Part shown: piece after piece, positions 62,205 through 64,000 of the stretch
Layout of the letters: every line of letters begins with the position of its first letter
Numbering within the stretch: position 1 is the first letter of the stretch
Source of the DNA: Moritella sp. F3
Lineage (GTDB): Bacteria > Pseudomonadota > Gammaproteobacteria > Enterobacterales > Moritellaceae
DNA length: 64,000 bases
Direction: 5' to 3'
Assembly (NCBI RefSeq): GCF_015082335.1
Contig: NZ_BLRL01000016.1
Location: 1 to 64,000 of the forward strand
Translations under genes and position numbers: made by a program
Notes under the pieces: generated by a model
The model's input: only the letters and a program-made list of their open reading frames with translations
What the model was told of the DNA's origin: nothing
Databases searched by the model: none

Positions 62205-62753
62205 ATGATCAGTGAGTTGATTCGTTGTTTTTATCTTCGTAATAAGCAAACTAACCCAAAAGACTTTTTTGATACCATCACCCGTTCTTTTCGAGTCGGT
62301 TTTCGCCATATCGATTTTAACTTGCATATAAACAATGCTAAATATCTGATGTTTCTTGAGAAAGCGCGTTGGGATCATGCGGTTCAAACCAATACATTCA
62401 ATCCATTATTGAAGAAGAAGTTAAATTTCATCGTCGCGGGGGTTGAGGTTGGTTATATTCGCGAAATACGTTTATTTAAAAAGTTTGATGTGGAAACGAC
62501 TTATTTAGGCTGGGATGAAAAGTATTTCTACCTGGAACAAAAATGTGTGGCCGACGGTAAATTGTGTAATTACAGCTTAGTCAAAGCGGTGTTTGTCCAA
62601 AAAGGTAAAGTCGTCACACCAAGCAAGGTGATGGAGATATTACCAGTGGAGCAACGTCCACAGCAATTACCAGAACATATGCAGATATGGAAGGATCTTG
62701 GTATAGCTAAGCGTAACTTCACCACCAGCGAGCCGGTAAATAAAGCCGCTTAG
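62205..62753 (+). CDS. Hot-dog thioesterase-like protein
   Basis: The 182-aa protein has the 4HBT pattern of acyl-CoA thioesterases and relatives: FRVGFRHIDFNLHINNAKYLMFLEKARWD, with an Asp-x-Asn-x-His-type site, and later EIRLFKKFDVETTYLGWDEKYFYLEQ. It is close to THEM6-like proteins. The acyl substrate is unknown. GAGG lies before the ATG. It converges with the reductase gene, 22 bases away. Confidence 0.8.
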   Translation: MISELIRCFYLRNKQTNPKDFFDTITRSFRVGFRHIDFNLHINNAKYLMFLEKARWDHAVQTNTFNPLLKKKLNFIVAGVEVGYIREIRLFKKFDVETTYLGWDEKYFYLEQKCVADGKLCNYSLVKAVFVQKGKVVTPSKVMEILPVEQRPQQLPEHMQIWKDLGIAKRNFTTSEPVNKAA

Positions 62754-62775
62754 CAAGCATTTGAGCTGCGTTATA

Positions 62776-63696
62776 TTAAGCGACGCCATGCCCTTTTGAT
62801 GCAACCCAGATGCGATACCATTGCTGGTTATTCATAACCAGCGCTGTCGCTGCAACAGCACTACGTACGCGTTCAATGTTACCACTGCCGATGATAGGTA
62901 GTGGTTTAGATGGTAGTTTTAATATCCAGGCAAAGACAACCTGATCAATCGACTGCGCGCCAATTTCCTGCTTAATGGCTTCCAACGTAGTGAGTAAACG
63001 CTGCATTTTCTCTGAATCAGTATTAAATAAGCTACCGCCAGCCAAACATGACCATGCCATTGGTCGAATCGCTAGTTGCTGTAACTGATCCAAGGTCCCA
63101 TCTTCAGTCACCCCGAGATTAACCGGGTTTATTTCAACTTGATTGGTCACTAATGGACTGTCCCAACGCGATTGTAACAACGCAAACTGCGAGGGAGTAA
63201 AGTTAGATACGCCCAAGTGCTTAATCTTACCTTGATGCTTTAACAGTTCAGCAGCTTGAGCTACGCCATCAGCGTCCATCAAAAGATCGGGACGATGTAT
63301 TAATAACACATCCAATTGTTCGACACAGAGGCGCTGCAAAGAGGTATCTACCGAATGAATAATACTGCTTTGTGAACTGCTGTAATGGTTAACATGGTGA
63401 CTAGGCGCATCACTGTGCATAACCTCAATACCACATTTAGAAATAATTTCGATGCTATCTCTCATCTGCGGGTCAAGTTTAAGCGCTTCACCAAATAAGG
63501 TTTCACACGGCGCTTGTGCAGAACCATAAACATGTGCGTGATCCACCGTTGTAATACCCAGTTCGACATGCTGCTTTAAAAAGGTCAAACGAGCTTGTGG
63601 ATCCATATCCCATTCGCCCATCCGCCAATAGCCTTGTACTAACGATGAAAGTTCAGGGCCTTCAAGAGCCATTTTAACGCGAGATACACCAGTCAT
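62776..63696 (-). CDS. Aldo/keto reductase (YdhF-like)
   Basis: The 306-aa TIM-barrel oxidoreductase has the AKR tetrad: Asp52 and Tyr57 (VDHAHVYG), Lys87 (IISKCGI) and His134 (LIHRPD). The NADPH-binding end reads LPIIGSGNIERVRSA. The N-terminal VQGYWRMGEWD and the layout match YdhF of E. coli. The substrate is unknown. AGGA lies before the ATG. Confidence 0.9.
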   Translation of the reverse strand: MTGVSRVKMALEGPELSSLVQGYWRMGEWDMDPQARLTFLKQHVELGITTVDHAHVYGSAQAPCETLFGEALKLDPQMRDSIEIISKCGIEVMHSDAPSHHVNHYSSSQSSIIHSVDTSLQRLCVEQLDVLLIHRPDLLMDADGVAQAAELLKHQGKIKHLGVSNFTPSQFALLQSRWDSPLVTNQVEINPVNLGVTEDGTLDQLQQLAIRPMAWSCLAGGSLFNTDSEKMQRLLTTLEAIKQEIGAQSIDQVVFAWILKLPSKPLPIIGSGNIERVRSAVAATALVMNNQQWYRIWVASKGHGVA

Positions 63697-63909
63697 AATT
63701 GTCCTTTATTTAACAAATAAGCTTAATAGAAAGATTAGTTAAAGGTAGATTTAAGAGTTAATTCAAATAGCTTTAAAATAAATTATTTTTAATATCAATA
63801 CTCTTCAACAACTCGCAAGGTTACGATTTGATACATAACGATGCTATTTCTGTGAATGAACTAGCAGTTTCATCTACCTAAAAACAAGTAATAACACGTC
63901 TTTGCTATG

Positions 63910-63972
63910 CTGCATTAACATCTAGGACACCTGTATTAACATCACGCACAGTTGTATTAGCATTTCAAACAA
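63910..63972. repeat. Three 21-bp imperfect direct repeats
   Basis: Three units begin CTGCATTAACATC, CTGTATTAACATC and TTGTATTAGCATT at 63910, 63931 and 63952, spaced exactly 21 bases (two helical turns). They lie just before a likely start codon at 63990, so they may be binding sites for a regulator. Confidence 0.7.
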
Positions 63973-63989
63973 TGAAATAGGGAATATTC

Positions 63990-64000
63990 ATGTTAACGAC
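63990..64000 (+). CDS. Probable start of a gene cut by the window end
   Basis: ATG TTA ACG AC follows TAGGGA at seven bases' distance. Only three codons are visible, so no product can be named. The 21-bp repeats precede it. Confidence 0.35.

Overview
The window looks like core chromosome of a cold-adapted marine gammaproteobacterium of the Alteromonadales/Vibrionales side. Moritella or a close relative is my best guess. This is inferred from the AT-rich composition, Vibrio/Shewanella-like gene content (FruB-FruK-FruA with divergent FruR, CmoA/CmoB, YfcZ/YiiS, AdhE, Tol-Pal next to RuvABC) and many c-di-GMP and chemotaxis genes. I see no insertion sequence, prophage, CRISPR array or rRNA.

Layout. 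1-300: two tRNA genes (Val-TAC, cut at the window edge, and initiator Met-CAT) on the minus strand with their own promoter. 400-8270: the minus-strand block ruvC, ruvA-ruvB, ybgC-tolQ-tolR-tolA-tolB-pal-cpoB, with a LexA-like box before ruvA. 8460-15660: mixed single genes: a glutaredoxin-like protein, a cytochrome b562-like protein, a DUF2750 protein, a lipoprotein hydrolase, RNase HI with a hybrid-binding domain, an M15 peptidase, a PsiE-family protein and a diguanylate cyclase. 15780-20940: the fructose PTS operon fruBKA and divergent fruR, with two 16-bp FruR-type operators between them. 20970-22750: a LysR regulator divergent from a TauE/SafE transporter.

22766-29528 is a minus-strand cluster: cti (cis/trans fatty acid isomerase), a lipoprotein with a Ser/Arg-rich tail, a DUF350 membrane protein, a membrane-anchored spermidine-synthase-like enzyme and a small SpeD-like pyruvoyl decarboxylase. 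It looks like an envelope-linked aminopropyl/polyamine system. 29760-34900 holds an AbgT transporter, a DEDDh exonuclease and a Lon-like AAA protease. 35100-40900 holds a hemerythrin-NIT-HAMP-GGDEF protein, a chemoreceptor, a porin and a tiny periplasmic binding-like protein. 41000-46840 holds an SDR/LysR divergent pair, aspS, cmoA and cmoB.

46930-51413 encodes two paralogous lipoproteins with an aspartyl/'zinc' protease-like DTG domain, then an inactive-transglutaminase/7TM protein and an ATP-grasp glutamate-ligase-like protein. The last three are translationally packed. With the SpeD/SpeE/DUF350 cluster, this is the best candidate for a poorly described system. 51558-55650 has a DUF406 protein, ferritin and adhE, the last with an FNR-type box placed like a class II activator site. 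55950-60520 has a degenerate HD-GYP protein, a DeoR regulator and a PAS-GGDEF protein whose sensor region contains a tandem duplication. 60630-63700 has a KdgM-type porin, a possible small ORF, a thioesterase and an aldo/keto reductase. The window ends with three 21-bp direct repeats before a likely start codon.

Functions and motifs were read by eye. No database search or alignment was run, so family names rest on recognised motifs and gene order.
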